64,000 bases of DNA, from positions 1 to 64,000 of the forward strand of contig JANMYM010000019.1 of the NCBI GenBank assembly GCA_031382085.1, given 5' to 3'. The translations under genes and the position numbers were made by a program. The stretch's first letter is position 1, and every line of letters starts with the position of its first letter. A model generated the notes under the pieces. The model was given only the letters and a program-made list of their open reading frames with translations, was not told the origin of the DNA and ran no database searches. Below, piece by piece: positions 8,219-17,415 of this stretch. Source of the stretch: UBA964 sp031382085. Its GTDB lineage: Bacteria; Pseudomonadota; Gammaproteobacteria; Steroidobacterales; Steroidobacteraceae.

Positions 8219-9412
8219 ATGGCCAGCCTGTCCAGGAGTGTATTGAGCAAGATTCCGCCGGGTGTCTGGGCGCTCGGCTTAGTCAGTCTGCTGATGGACG
8301 TCTCCTCCGAGATGATCCACAGCCTGCTGCCTCTGTTCATGGTGGGCGTCCTCGGGGCGAGCGCACTGACCGTCGGACTGGTCGAGGGATTGGCGGAGTC
8401 GACCGCGCTCATCGTCAAAGTCTTCTCTGGCGCCCTCAGTGACTACCTCGGCCGGCGCAAAGGGCTCGCGGTGATTGGTTACACGTTAGGGGCGTTCACC
8501 AAACCTTTGTTCGCAATTGCCGGCTCGGTGGGAACAGTGCTCGGCGCGCGCTTTCTCGATCGTGTCGGCAAGGGAATTCGTGGCGCGCCGCGCGATGCGC
8601 TGTTAGCCGATATCGCTCCGGCGGAGGTCCGCGGCGCGGCTTTCGGCCTGCGCCAGTCTCTCGATACGGTCGGCGGGTTTCTGGGACCGTTGTTAGCGAC
8701 TGGCCTGATGTTGCTTTGGGCCGACGATTTCCGGGCGGTCTTCTGGGTTGCGGTCATACCCGGCCTGATGGCGGTAACGCTGCTGATCTTCAGTGTGCAC
8801 GAACCCGCGCGGCATGAGGGTGCGAAGCACGTCAACCCCATCAATCGCGACAATCTCAAGCGGCTCGGCCATTCCTACTGGTGGGTGGTCGGAATCGGCG
8901 CGGTATTCACCCTGGCGCGGTTCAGTGAGGCCTTCCTGGTCCTGCGTGCTCAACAAGGTGGCATCCCGGTGGCACTGGTGCCACTGGTGATGGTCGCGAT
9001 GAACCTCGTGTACTCGGGCCTGGCCTACCCGTTCGGCCGCCTCTCGGACCAGATGAGCCACCGCACGCTGCTGGCCTGGGGACTCATCGTCCTGATCGCA
9101 GCCGACCTGGTGTTAGCCAGCAGCGCGCACTGGACCACCGTGCTGGTGGGAGTCGCCCTCTGGGGTGTGCACATGGCAATCACCCAGGGCCTGCTGGCGA
9201 CGATGGTCGCAGCTACTGCACCGGCTGACCTGCGCGGCACGGCGTTCGGGTTTTTCAACCTGGTCAGCGGCCTCGCCATGCTGCTCGCCAGCGCGCTGGC
9301 GGGATTCTTGTGGGATCGGCTCGGTGCATCGTTCACCTTCCATGCCGGCGCTGCTTTTTGCATGATCGCGCTGTTGTTAGGACTGTTGCGCAAAATCGAG
9401 GGACCACGGTAG
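8219..9412 (+). CDS. MFS transporter
   Basis: A 397-aa inner-membrane carrier with about 12 hydrophobic helices. The loop 2-3 motif DYLGRRKGLAVIGYTLG and the RFLDRVGKGIRGAPRDALLAD stretch place it in the MFS subgroup annotated as MFS/permease YfcJ- or tetracycline-like, substrate not assigned. ATG 8219 begins right after the thioesterase gene; the frame is open further upstream but overlaps that gene and is not needed. Function in export is plausible only. Confidence 0.8.
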   Translation: MASLSRSVLSKIPPGVWALGLVSLLMDVSSEMIHSLLPLFMVGVLGASALTVGLVEGLAESTALIVKVFSGALSDYLGRRKGLAVIGYTLGAFTKPLFAIAGSVGTVLGARFLDRVGKGIRGAPRDALLADIAPAEVRGAAFGLRQSLDTVGGFLGPLLATGLMLLWADDFRAVFWVAVIPGLMAVTLLIFSVHEPARHEGAKHVNPINRDNLKRLGHSYWWVVGIGAVFTLARFSEAFLVLRAQQGGIPVALVPLVMVAMNLVYSGLAYPFGRLSDQMSHRTLLAWGLIVLIAADLVLASSAHWTTVLVGVALWGVHMAITQGLLATMVAATAPADLRGTAFGFFNLVSGLAMLLASALAGFLWDRLGASFTFHAGAAFCMIALLLGLLRKIEGPR

Positions 9413-9544
9413 GTCTTAACGGCAACTACGGATATTCAACAGCTGTGCGCATGAGACGATGATGATATGGTTGCAAGTCCAGTCAAGATCACCGGACACT
9501 GAACGCGGGCTTTTCCTGACCCGCGCGCTGCTCAAGCTGCACAC

Positions 9545-9724
9545 ACGGGTGCGGCGGCGCTTTACAATGACTTGCGCCACTACTGCCAGACCTATCACCC
9601 GAAGCCCGGAGCGCTCGGGGCCTGTATGGCGGCGGACGGTAATCGAATCGTAAGCCTGTTTGCGCAGCCTGCGATCGAGAGGCACCACGGCGGCAAGCCG
9701 GGCCGCGCCTGGCCACAGGCGTAG
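9545..9724 (+). pseudogene. Macro-domain (ADP-ribose-binding) protein remnant
   Basis: In the 408-bp gap before the cyclase, one frame reads ALYNDLRHYCQTYHPKPGAL, then NRIVSLFAQPA and HHGGKPGRA, ending at TAG 9722-9724. This matches the middle of bacterial macro-domain proteins of the type with D-F-R-H-Y-C ... H-P-K-P-G ... R-I-V-N-L-x-T-Q ... G-H-G-x-K-P-G-x-A, quoted from memory. No start codon, N-terminal third or C-terminal half remains in frame; a stop lies at 9500-9502. The rest of the gap (9413-9544 and 9725-9811) shows nothing recognisable. Confidence 0.45.
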
Positions 9725-9820
9725 CCGGGCATCGGTCTACCGGTCTATCCGCACAGGAGTGATTGAAACGAGACCTGCGTCACTCAGGGGTTGTCCCGCA
9801 CCGGCCGTTAACTGGGAGGC

Positions 9821-11233
9821 ATGGGTGACGCCGACTGGAAACAGAAGTACTTCGCAGCAATCCGCAGCATCGACGAAGATGAGCGGCGCGCGCGTGATAT
9901 CGAGCGCTCGCTGCGACGGGTCGTCACCCGCCTGTGCATCGTTGCACGCGGGCAGGATGATGAGCTGGATACCGGCTTGACCCAACTCTCCAACGCCAAC
10001 CGCGATAACGCCAGTGCCGAGGAGCTAACAGCACTGGTCGGACGCCTGCGGGATTCGGTATTGACCGCCGACAACAAGACGTCGATTGCCAAATCGCCGG
10101 GCGCGGGCCGCACTGCGGTGACGCCGGCGCCGACCGCTACCAGCGCCAGCACCTTGGCCAGCACCGTGGACAACGCGTCGCCAGTGCAACGCTGGGCGGC
10201 GAGCTGTGAAGCGGTCGCGCTGCTGCTGAAGCACCTGTCCCCTGACGAGACTGCGCGCGAATTTGCCGACACCTTGACTGCCGAATTGAGCGCTGTCACC
10301 ACCGATGAGGGCCTGGCCAGAATTCTGACCAGGATTGCCGATACGTTGCTGAAACGCCGTGAGGAGTTGGCGCGCGAGAAAACGCAGGCTAACAGCCTGC
10401 TGAGCGAAATGACCGCGCGGCTCGACGAAGTGGCCGACTTCCTGACGACGCAGAACGATGAACGGCAATCAGCGCTTGGCGATGCCGATCAGCTGAGCTC
10501 ACAGGTCATGCAGAACGTGGAGCACATCAATCGGGAAGTGCACGAAACCAATGACCTGGCGGAAATCAGAACCAAAGTCGGCGTGCGCCTGGCCAAAATC
10601 GCGGAGCAGGCCCGCGACTATCGCGCCCGCCAGGAAAGCCGTTTTCTGGAGCAAAGCGCCGTGGCACAAAAAATGACCGCGCGAGTCGCGTCGCTTGAGC
10701 GCCAGACCAGTGAACTGCACCGCTCGCTGCACCAGGAACAGGCGCGTTCGCAGACGGATGCGCTCACCGGAGTGCCCAATCGCGGCGCCCTGGACAGTCG
10801 CATGGCGGAAGAAATCAATCGCTGGAAACGCTTTCGGGACCCGGTCACCGTGCTGGTGTGGGACCTGGACCGCTTCAAGAGCATCAACGATACCTATGGT
10901 CACCGTGCTGGCGACCGGGTCTTGCAGGAAGTGGCCAAGTGCTTCGCAGCGCGTATTCGCGCCACCGACGTGTTAGCCCGCTTTGGCGGCGAAGAATTCG
11001 TGATGTTGCTGGTCGGCACCCAGATGGCGGAAGCCAGCAAGGTCGCCAACGAGTTGCGCGAGTCCGTGCGCGGTTTGCGGTTTCACTTTCGCGACACCCC
11101 TGTCACGGTCACCACGTCCTGCGGCATGACCGAACTGCGCGACGGCGACACCGCCGAAACCGTGTTCGATCGCGCCGACGCGGCACTATACAAGGCCAAA
11201 GACGGTGGCCGGAATCTCTGCGTCGCGGCCTGA
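9821..11233 (+). CDS. Diguanylate cyclase (GGDEF)
   Basis: A 470-aa cytoplasmic protein that should make cyclic di-GMP from two GTP. The C-terminal GGDEF domain starts near DALTGVPNRGALD (about 314) and has the active loop GGEEF at 389-393. RATD, five residues before it, is an intact allosteric I-site, so product inhibition is expected. The first 300 residues lack membrane helices; they hold a low-complexity Ala/Thr linker (about 85-120) and long coiled coil from about 180 to 310. Start ATG 9821 has GGGAGG four bases upstream. The sensory input is unknown. Confidence 0.93.
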   Translation: MGDADWKQKYFAAIRSIDEDERRARDIERSLRRVVTRLCIVARGQDDELDTGLTQLSNANRDNASAEELTALVGRLRDSVLTADNKTSIAKSPGAGRTAVTPAPTATSASTLASTVDNASPVQRWAASCEAVALLLKHLSPDETAREFADTLTAELSAVTTDEGLARILTRIADTLLKRREELAREKTQANSLLSEMTARLDEVADFLTTQNDERQSALGDADQLSSQVMQNVEHINREVHETNDLAEIRTKVGVRLAKIAEQARDYRARQESRFLEQSAVAQKMTARVASLERQTSELHRSLHQEQARSQTDALTGVPNRGALDSRMAEEINRWKRFRDPVTVLVWDLDRFKSINDTYGHRAGDRVLQEVAKCFAARIRATDVLARFGGEEFVMLLVGTQMAEASKVANELRESVRGLRFHFRDTPVTVTTSCGMTELRDGDTAETVFDRADAALYKAKDGGRNLCVAA

Positions 11234-11258
11234 TCGGCGCGCGCGGCAACGCCGCAGC

Positions 11259-12554
11259 TTACTGATCGAAGGGATGCCGCAGCACGATGGTCTGCGCGCG
11301 ATCCGGGCCGGTTGAAATGACGTCGATTGGCGTCTCGACCAGCGCGGCAATTCGTTCCAGATAACGCCGCGCATTCTCAGGCAGCCGCTCGCGCTCGGTG
11401 ATTCCCACGGTCGAAGCCTGCCAACCCGGCAGAGTTTCGTAGACCGCCTCAACCGCGGCAAACTCTTCGGTACTGAGTGGCGGCTTATCGATCAGCTTGC
11501 CAGCTGACTTGTAGCTGACACAGATTTTGATTTCGTCCAGCGCGTCAAGCACATCGAGCTTCGTCAGGCACAGGCCCGAGACGCTGGAGTTGATCAGCGA
11601 ACGCCGCAGCGCCACGGCGTCCAGCCAGCCGCAGCGGCGACGCCGGCCGGTCACCGCGCCGAACTCATGCCCCACTCGCTGCAAATACTCGCCGGTCGAA
11701 TCGTGCAGCTCGGTCGGGAATGGCCCACCGCCAACGCGCGTCGCATACGCCTTGACGATACCTAACACGTAGTCGATCGCGCGCGGACCGAGGCCGGTTC
11801 CGGTGGTCGCAAAACCAGCGGTCGTGTTAGACGAGGTCACGAATGGATAGGTGCCGAGGTCCACGTCCAGCATCGCACCCTGGGCCCCCTCGAACATCAC
11901 GTTGGCGCCGCACGCCCGCAGCTCCGCGAGTGCACCGGTGACATCGGTGATCAAGGGACGTACCCGCTCGCCGAAGGCCAGCTGTTGATCCAGCGTTTCC
12001 TGAAATCCCACCGCGGGCTGCTGCAACATGTGCTGCAGCAGGAAATTGTGGTATTCCAGCACTTCACGCAGTTTGTCAGCAAACCGGGCCGGATCCAGCA
12101 GGTCCGCGAGGCGCAGCGCGCGCCGCGCCACCTTGTCTTCGTAAGCCGGGCCGATACCGCGGCCGGTCGTGCCAATGGCATTGGCGCCGCGGGCGACTTC
12201 ACGCGCCTTATCGAGCGCGACGTGTGACGGCAGGATCAGCGGGCATTGTGGCGCGATGCGCAGCCGTTCGAATACCGGCACACCACGACCCGCCAGCATG
12301 TCGGCTTCGCGCAGCAGCGCCTCCAGTGACAGCACGACGCCATTGCCAATGTAGCAAATGATCTGCTCACGCAGCACGCCGCTCGGAATCAGCGACAGGA
12401 CCGTCTTTTCACCGCCGATGACCAGTGTGTGTCCGGCGTTGTGGCCGCCCTGAAAGCGCGCGACCGCGGCAGCGCGTTCGGTCAGCAGATCGACGATCTT
12501 GCCCTTGCCTTCGTCGCCCCACTGCGCGCCAATTACAACGACAAAGCGACCCAT
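11259..12554 (-). CDS. purA: Adenylosuccinate synthetase
   Basis: A 431-aa GTP-dependent enzyme joining IMP and aspartate, the first committed step to AMP. The P-loop-like GAQWGDEGKGK (residues 9-19, catalytic Asp14) and GGHNAGHT (catalytic His42) are intact, and the GTP-binding TKLDVLD segment is near the C-terminus. Length equals the bacterial norm. The ATG overlaps the stop of the upstream DUF2065 gene (TGATG), so it is the distal gene of the hfq-hflX-hflKC-DUF2065-purA run, as in other Gammaproteobacteria. Confidence 0.98.
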   Translation of the reverse strand: MGRFVVVIGAQWGDEGKGKIVDLLTERAAAVARFQGGHNAGHTLVIGGEKTVLSLIPSGVLREQIICYIGNGVVLSLEALLREADMLAGRGVPVFERLRIAPQCPLILPSHVALDKAREVARGANAIGTTGRGIGPAYEDKVARRALRLADLLDPARFADKLREVLEYHNFLLQHMLQQPAVGFQETLDQQLAFGERVRPLITDVTGALAELRACGANVMFEGAQGAMLDVDLGTYPFVTSSNTTAGFATTGTGLGPRAIDYVLGIVKAYATRVGGGPFPTELHDSTGEYLQRVGHEFGAVTGRRRRCGWLDAVALRRSLINSSVSGLCLTKLDVLDALDEIKICVSYKSAGKLIDKPPLSTEEFAAVEAVYETLPGWQASTVGITERERLPENARRYLERIAALVETPIDVISTGPDRAQTIVLRHPFDQ

Positions 12555-12751
12555 CAGCTGCGGACCCAGTACAACAGCAGGATACCTAACACAACCGACA
12601 GGAAGCCGCTGCCGCGCAGACTGTTGTCATTGAGCGTGACGATGCGCGCCAGAATACGCTTGAGCCCCGCGGGGCTGGCGAAGGCCAGCAGGCCCTCGAT
12701 TACAAGGTAGAGACACAGGCCCGCCAAAAGGTCCGACCACTGAAATCCCAA
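12554..12751 (-). CDS. DUF2065 small inner-membrane protein
   Basis: A 65-aa protein of the YjeT/DUF2065 family with two hydrophobic helices (LAGLCLYLVIEGLLAF and GFLSVVLGILLLYWV). The family sits between hflC and purA in many Gammaproteobacteria; its function is unknown. It starts at TTG 12751, two bases after hflC ends, and its stop overlaps the purA start. Confidence 0.9.
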   Translation of the reverse strand: MGFQWSDLLAGLCLYLVIEGLLAFASPAGLKRILARIVTLNDNSLRGSGFLSVVLGILLLYWVRS

Positions 12752-12752
12752 G

Positions 12753-13625
12753 CTAACGTGTGCCGCTGGGCGACTTCAGATACTTGAAGAAATCGCTGTC
12801 TGGCGAAATCACCAGCACATCGCCTTCCTTGCCGATCGTAGCCTTGTAAGCCTGCAGGCTGCGATAGAAGGCATAAAACTCGGGATTGCGGTTGTAGGCG
12901 CGTGCATAGATAACCGCCGCCGTGGCATCGCCCTCGCCCTTGGTGCGCAGACTGTCGCGTTGTGCGGCTGCCAGGATCTCGATACGGCGCCGATCGGCCT
13001 CGGCGCGAATCCGCAATGCGTCCTTTTCGCCCTCGCCGCGCTGCTGCTTGGCGAGGCGGTCGAAGCTTTGCTTCATGCTGTCGTAGACACGCGAGGCAAC
13101 ATCTTCAGGAAGATCGATGGTCTGTACGCGCACGTCGACCAGCTTGATACCGAGTTGTGTCAGCGTGCCGCTGGCTCGCTCGAACATGCTGCCGGTAAAC
13201 GCAGCTCGCTCGGCAGCGACAATCTGCTCCAGAGTGCGCTGCGCAACTGCGTTCTTGATGCCATCCTTGACGATGTCGCCGACACGCGCACCGGCATCGG
13301 ATTCGCTGATGCCCAGGGCCTGGTAAAACTGCTTCGCATCGAGAATCTGGTACTTGATGTAAAACGTCACCAGCACGCCACGGTTTTCGCTGGTCAGGAA
13401 ATTCTCGCCCTGATAGTTGAGCGTCAGCACGCGCTTGTCGAATTTCTTGACCTCGTCGAGGAACGGGACTTTGGCGAACAGGCCCGGTGCGTAACCGGTC
13501 TGGATGATGTCGCCCAGGCGCACGCGCAGCGCGAGCTGTGTTTCGTTGACGCTGAAGAATGTTTGCGTTGCCAGCACGATCACGGCAAAGGCCGCGAAAA
13601 AAATCTGTGATAGACGGGCAGACAT
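12753..13625 (-). CDS. hflC: HflC, SPFH regulator of FtsH protease
   Basis: A 290-aa membrane-anchored SPFH/prohibitin protein. One N-terminal helix (IFFAAFAVIVLATQTFF) anchors the periplasmic SPFH domain, followed by the charged coiled coil rich in EGEKDALRIRAEADRRRIE. With HflK it forms the cage around FtsH that limits proteolysis of membrane proteins. The stop codon TAG lies in a CTAAC word. Its ATG abuts the hflK stop, so the pair is translated together. Confidence 0.97.
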   Translation of the reverse strand: MSARLSQIFFAAFAVIVLATQTFFSVNETQLALRVRLGDIIQTGYAPGLFAKVPFLDEVKKFDKRVLTLNYQGENFLTSENRGVLVTFYIKYQILDAKQFYQALGISESDAGARVGDIVKDGIKNAVAQRTLEQIVAAERAAFTGSMFERASGTLTQLGIKLVDVRVQTIDLPEDVASRVYDSMKQSFDRLAKQQRGEGEKDALRIRAEADRRRIEILAAAQRDSLRTKGEGDATAAVIYARAYNRNPEFYAFYRSLQAYKATIGKEGDVLVISPDSDFFKYLKSPSGTR

Positions 13626-14767
13626 CAGCGTTCTCCCCGCTGGCGAGGTTCAACGCCGGGCGCTGACTCCTCAGGGCCCACGCCGTTGCCCGGCGCCAAT
13701 GGTTGCACGGTTACCGAACCGCGCCGCTCCATCAGCTTGTCGAGCGGCAGGTAAATCATGTTGCCGCCGGCGCCCGCCCGGGTATCGAGAATGATTTTCT
13801 GCGTCTTGCCCAGCACCGCTTCGACTGCCTCGATGTACAGGCGCTGTCGTGTCACCTGCGGCGCGGCTGCATACGCGGTCGCGAACTGCTCGAATCGCGA
13901 GGCCTCGCCTTCGGCGATCGAGACCACCTGGGACTTGTACGCCTGTGCTTCCAGCAGTTGTCGCTGCGCCTGACCCTCGGCGACCGGCAGGATGCCGCTC
14001 GCGTACGCGGCCGCTTCCTTGACCAGGCGCTCGCGGTCAGCCAGTGCCTTGTTAGCATCGCGCTGCGAAGGCGCGACCGCATCGGGCACCTGGATGTCGG
14101 TGAGGTTCACCGAGGTCACCGAAATGCCGGCGTTGTACTGATCCAGTGTGCGCTGCACCAGCTCTTTGGTCTTGGCGGTGATCTGCTGACGATTGCTGAC
14201 GAACACCGATTCCAGGCTGCTGCGGCCCACCACCTCGCGGATGGCGCTCTCGCTGACTTCGCGCAGGGTTTCCTCGGAGTCGCGCACCTTGAACAGGAAC
14301 TTGTAAGGATCGCGCAATTGGTATTGGACGCCAAACTGCATCTCGACGAGATTCAGGTCGGCGGTCAGCACCTTGGCGCTGTAGGCAACGCTCTTGACTT
14401 CCTTGCTGCGTACTTTGGTGATGCTGTCGACCGGGAACGGGATGCGCCAATGCAGACCCGGACCGGCGACCGCAAGATACTTGCCAAAGCGTTGCACCAC
14501 CGCCTGCTCGCGCGCATCAACGGTGTAAAAACCAAAGGCCAGCCAGATCAATGTAAAAGCTAACAGGATGACGCCGGCCGACGGACCCGCGCCGAATGTT
14601 GTGCCGCCGCCCTCGCCCCCGGCGCCGGCCCCGCCGCCCCTGTTGCCGCGCAGGATGCTGTCCAGCTTGCGTTGAAAATTCTTGAAGGCTTCGTCAGCGG
14701 ACTGGTTTTCGCGTTTTGGGCGCTTGCCCCAGGGATTGTTCGATCCGCCCGATTGATTCCATGGCAT
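13625..14767 (-). CDS. hflK: HflK, SPFH regulator of FtsH protease
   Basis: A 380-aa partner of HflC. The N-terminus has the family W-x-x-P-x-G-x-x-x-P-W pattern (MPWNQSGGSNNPWG), then a Gly-rich linker (about 44-58), one transmembrane helix (VILLAFTLIWLAFGFYTV) and the SPFH domain. The C-terminal coiled coil contains the usual A-E-G-Q-A-Q-R segment. ATG 14767 gives the normal start; the frame is open a little further upstream without family similarity. Sits 46 bases after hflX. Confidence 0.97.
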   Translation of the reverse strand: MPWNQSGGSNNPWGKRPKRENQSADEAFKNFQRKLDSILRGNRGGGAGAGGEGGGTTFGAGPSAGVILLAFTLIWLAFGFYTVDAREQAVVQRFGKYLAVAGPGLHWRIPFPVDSITKVRSKEVKSVAYSAKVLTADLNLVEMQFGVQYQLRDPYKFLFKVRDSEETLREVSESAIREVVGRSSLESVFVSNRQQITAKTKELVQRTLDQYNAGISVTSVNLTDIQVPDAVAPSQRDANKALADRERLVKEAAAYASGILPVAEGQAQRQLLEAQAYKSQVVSIAEGEASRFEQFATAYAAAPQVTRQRLYIEAVEAVLGKTQKIILDTRAGAGGNMIYLPLDKLMERRGSVTVQPLAPGNGVGPEESAPGVEPRQRGER

Positions 14768-14813
14768 GAGATTTTGGGGTCCGTTTAATGAGGGATTATT
14801 GTAGGTAGCTGAC

Positions 14814-16094
14814 CTAGGCTTCACAAGCTGCAACAGTGATATCCGGCAGCGCCTGCAAGCGCTGCAATTCGGCATCCGGCAGTTCGACGGTCAATTGCAG
14901 GCCACCGTCGTCCAGCGACCCCTCGGCGCGCACCGCCCCTTCGGCATAGAGCCGCGCCCGCAACGCCCCTGCGGAGGGTGGCAACCGCAATTGCACGCGC
15001 CGCACGCGCTGATCAAGGCGTTCGGTGACCGCCGCTGCCAGCAGGTCGAGGCCCCGGTCGGTGGCGGCCGATATCCAGACCCGGGTGACCGTGCTATCCG
15101 CGTCCCGGTCGATGGCGGGGGCCAGCTGCAACCGGTCAATCTTGTTGAAGACCTGCAGCTGCGGCAAGTCGCCGGCGCCAATTTCCGTCAAAACGGAATT
15201 CACCTGGTCGATGCGCTCGTCCCGCCGCGGGTCGGCTGCGTCGATGACATGCAGTAACAGGGTCGCCTCACGCGCCTCGGTCAGCGTGGACTGGAATGCC
15301 GCGACCAGCTCATGCGGTAGCTCGCGAATAAAGCCGACGGTATCGGCGACCACCACCGGCGTGCCACCGGGTAAACGGATGCGCCGCACCAGAGGATCGA
15401 GGGTCGCGAACAGCTGATCGGCGATATAGGTCTCGCTGCCCGAAAGCGCGCGGAACAGCGTGGATTTGCCCGCGTTCGTGTAGCCCACCAGCGCCAAAGA
15501 CGGCACCGGGACAGAGGCCCGTTCCTGCCGTCCGGTCTCACGTTGCTGGCGCAACTTCTGCAGGCGCTTTGTTAGTACACGAACCCGCGTTGCGAGCAGG
15601 CGCCGGTCGGTTTCGAGCTGGGTTTCGCCCGGGCCGCGCAGGCCGATACCACCCTTTTGCCGCTCCAGGTGGGTCCAGCCACGAACCAGCCGGGTCGCCA
15701 AATGTTTCAATTGCGCCAGCTCCACTTCCAGCTTGCCCTCGTGGCTGCGGGCGCGCTGCGCGAAAATGTCGAGAATCAGGCTGTTGCGGTCCAGCACCCG
15801 CCGGCCGATCAGTTCTTCGAGATTGCGTTCCTGGCTGGGAGACAGAGCCCGGTCAACCAACACGACGTCGGCCGCATGCGCCGAGGCTAGGTCGCGGATT
15901 TCCTCCGCCTTGCCGCTGCCGATAAACAGGCGGGGATCGGGCCGGTCGCGCCGCGCGGTGACAGTCGCAACCACGACAGCGCCGGCGGAACGGGCCAACT
16001 GTGAGAATTCCGAAAGGTCTTCGGGATCAACCGCTGCGCCCAGGCCGACGCCCACCAGAACCGCGCGCTCGCCGCTACGCGGTCTTTCAAACAT
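14814..16094 (-). CDS. hflX: HflX ribosome-associated GTPase
   Basis: A 426-aa GTPase that splits stalled or heat-damaged ribosomes. The N-terminal HflX domain (FIGSGKAEEIRDL) and the glycine-rich linker GGIGLRGPGETQLETDRR are present. The G domain has G1 GYTNAGKST, G3 DTVGFI and G4 NKID. Length equals that of E. coli HflX. It follows hfq by 15 bases in the conserved order. Confidence 0.97.
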   Translation of the reverse strand: MFERPRSGERAVLVGVGLGAAVDPEDLSEFSQLARSAGAVVVATVTARRDRPDPRLFIGSGKAEEIRDLASAHAADVVLVDRALSPSQERNLEELIGRRVLDRNSLILDIFAQRARSHEGKLEVELAQLKHLATRLVRGWTHLERQKGGIGLRGPGETQLETDRRLLATRVRVLTKRLQKLRQQRETGRQERASVPVPSLALVGYTNAGKSTLFRALSGSETYIADQLFATLDPLVRRIRLPGGTPVVVADTVGFIRELPHELVAAFQSTLTEAREATLLLHVIDAADPRRDERIDQVNSVLTEIGAGDLPQLQVFNKIDRLQLAPAIDRDADSTVTRVWISAATDRGLDLLAAAVTERLDQRVRRVQLRLPPSAGALRARLYAEGAVRAEGSLDDGGLQLTVELPDAELQRLQALPDITVAACEA

Positions 16095-16109
16095 GGGTGC
16101 AGAATCGCA

Positions 16110-16364
16110 TCAGGTCGCGGGTTCCTCCGGCGGCATTTCCCCATCTTCGTTAGGCAGCCGGACATTGCGTGCCGGCACGACCGTCGAAATCGCGTGCTTG
16201 TAGACCATCTGGCTAACAGAATTCTTGAGCAAGACGACAAATTGATCGAACGAATCGATCTGGCCCTGCAGCTTGATGCCATTGACGAGATAAATGGACA
16301 CCGGCACCCGCTCTTTGCGCAGTTGATTCAGGAACGGGTCTTGCAGCGATTGGGCCTTGGCCAT
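16110..16364 (-). CDS. hfq: Hfq RNA chaperone
   Basis: An 84-aa Sm-like hexamer-forming protein that pairs small RNAs with mRNAs. Sm1 (QDPFLNQLRKERVPVSIYL, VNGIKLQGQIDSFD) and Sm2 (Y55KHAIST61) are intact, including Gln8, Phe42 and the His of KHA that bind uridines. The acidic tail is short. AGGAG sits just upstream of the ATG. The 74-bp gap to miaA may hold its own promoter, though none is clear. Confidence 0.98.
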   Translation of the reverse strand: MAKAQSLQDPFLNQLRKERVPVSIYLVNGIKLQGQIDSFDQFVVLLKNSVSQMVYKHAISTVVPARNVRLPNEDGEMPPEEPAT

Positions 16365-16438
16365 GCGGGTCTCCTAGGAAGCGTCTCGTGTGCGGCGTGT
16401 CAGCGGCCCGTTACGAGCTTGTTCTTTTGCAGGCCAGT

Positions 16439-17410
16439 CTAGCATGGGGTCCCCAGCGCTGCCATGTCGTGCGCCAGTTCACGGGCCAGGCGAGGAATGT
16501 CGGCGTAATCTTTTACGGGCACGCGCAACCAGTCCGGATCGGCGTTAATCCAGGTCAGCTGGCGCCGCGCCAGTTGGCGGGTCGCGGCGATGCTCTCTTG
16601 TAGTGCAGCTGCAGCCTGTTCTACGTCCGGGTGTGGATGGTCCGCCAGCAACTGCCAGAACTGCCGGTAACCCACCGCCCGCATGGCGGGCAGGTCCGCG
16701 TGCAAATCGCTGCGTTGGCGCAGTCGCCGGACCTCGTCCAGGAAACCGTCGTGCAACATCTGCTGGAAACGTTCGGCAATGCGCACATGCAATTGCGCAC
16801 GATCGGCCGGCAGCAACACCCACCGCCTGAGTACCTGCATCGGCGCAGGCCGCGTGCTCTCCTGCTGCCACACCGAGATCGGTTTGCCGCTCAGCCGGTA
16901 AACCTCGAGCGCGCGCTGAATGCGTTGTGGGTCATTCGGATGAATGCGCGCAGCCGCGGCGCCGTCGATCTGCGCGAGTTCGGCATGCAGCGCGGGCCAG
17001 CCTTTGAATATCGCTTCGGCATCCAGCTGCGCGCGCACTGCACTGTTAGCCGCGGGCAGGGCCGCAAGGCCCTGGAGCAAGGCGCGGAAATACAGCATGG
17101 TGCCACCCACCAGCAACGGCCAGCGGCCGCGCGCGGATATTTCAGCGGCGAGCCGCACCGCATCGCCGACAAAAGCGCCGGCGCCATAAGGATTGGACGG
17201 ATCGCGAATGTCGATCAAGTGGTGCGTTACCTGAGCGCGCACAGCCAGCGACGGTTTGGCCGCGCCGATGTCGAGGCCGCGATAGACCTGCGTGGCATCG
17301 ACGCTGATGATCTCCACCGGCAACTGCGCCGCGATTTCCAGCGCCAGTGCGGTCTTGCCGCTGCAGGTTGGCCCAGCTAACAGGAAGACCTTCGGCATAG
17401 CGGCGGTCAT
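16439..17410 (-). CDS. miaA: tRNA dimethylallyltransferase
   Basis: A 323-aa enzyme adding an isopentenyl group to A37 of tRNAs reading UNN codons. P-loop GPTCSGKT is at residues 13-20, followed by DATQVYRGLDIGAAKP and the HHLIDIRDP segment typical of MiaA; QQESTRP matches the substrate-binding loop. ATG 17410 was chosen; ATG 17398 (MPKVFLL) is also possible. It lies five bases after mutL. Confidence 0.97.
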   Translation of the reverse strand: MTAAMPKVFLLAGPTCSGKTALALEIAAQLPVEIISVDATQVYRGLDIGAAKPSLAVRAQVTHHLIDIRDPSNPYGAGAFVGDAVRLAAEISARGRWPLLVGGTMLYFRALLQGLAALPAANSAVRAQLDAEAIFKGWPALHAELAQIDGAAAARIHPNDPQRIQRALEVYRLSGKPISVWQQESTRPAPMQVLRRWVLLPADRAQLHVRIAERFQQMLHDGFLDEVRRLRQRSDLHADLPAMRAVGYRQFWQLLADHPHPDVEQAAAALQESIAATRQLARRQLTWINADPDWLRVPVKDYADIPRLARELAHDMAALGTPC

Positions 17411-17415
17411 GACAG

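Noticed and set aside
13703..14563. 286-aa plus-strand frame across hflK
   Set aside because: An antisense shadow of hflK produced by high GC; no ribosome-binding site or domain.
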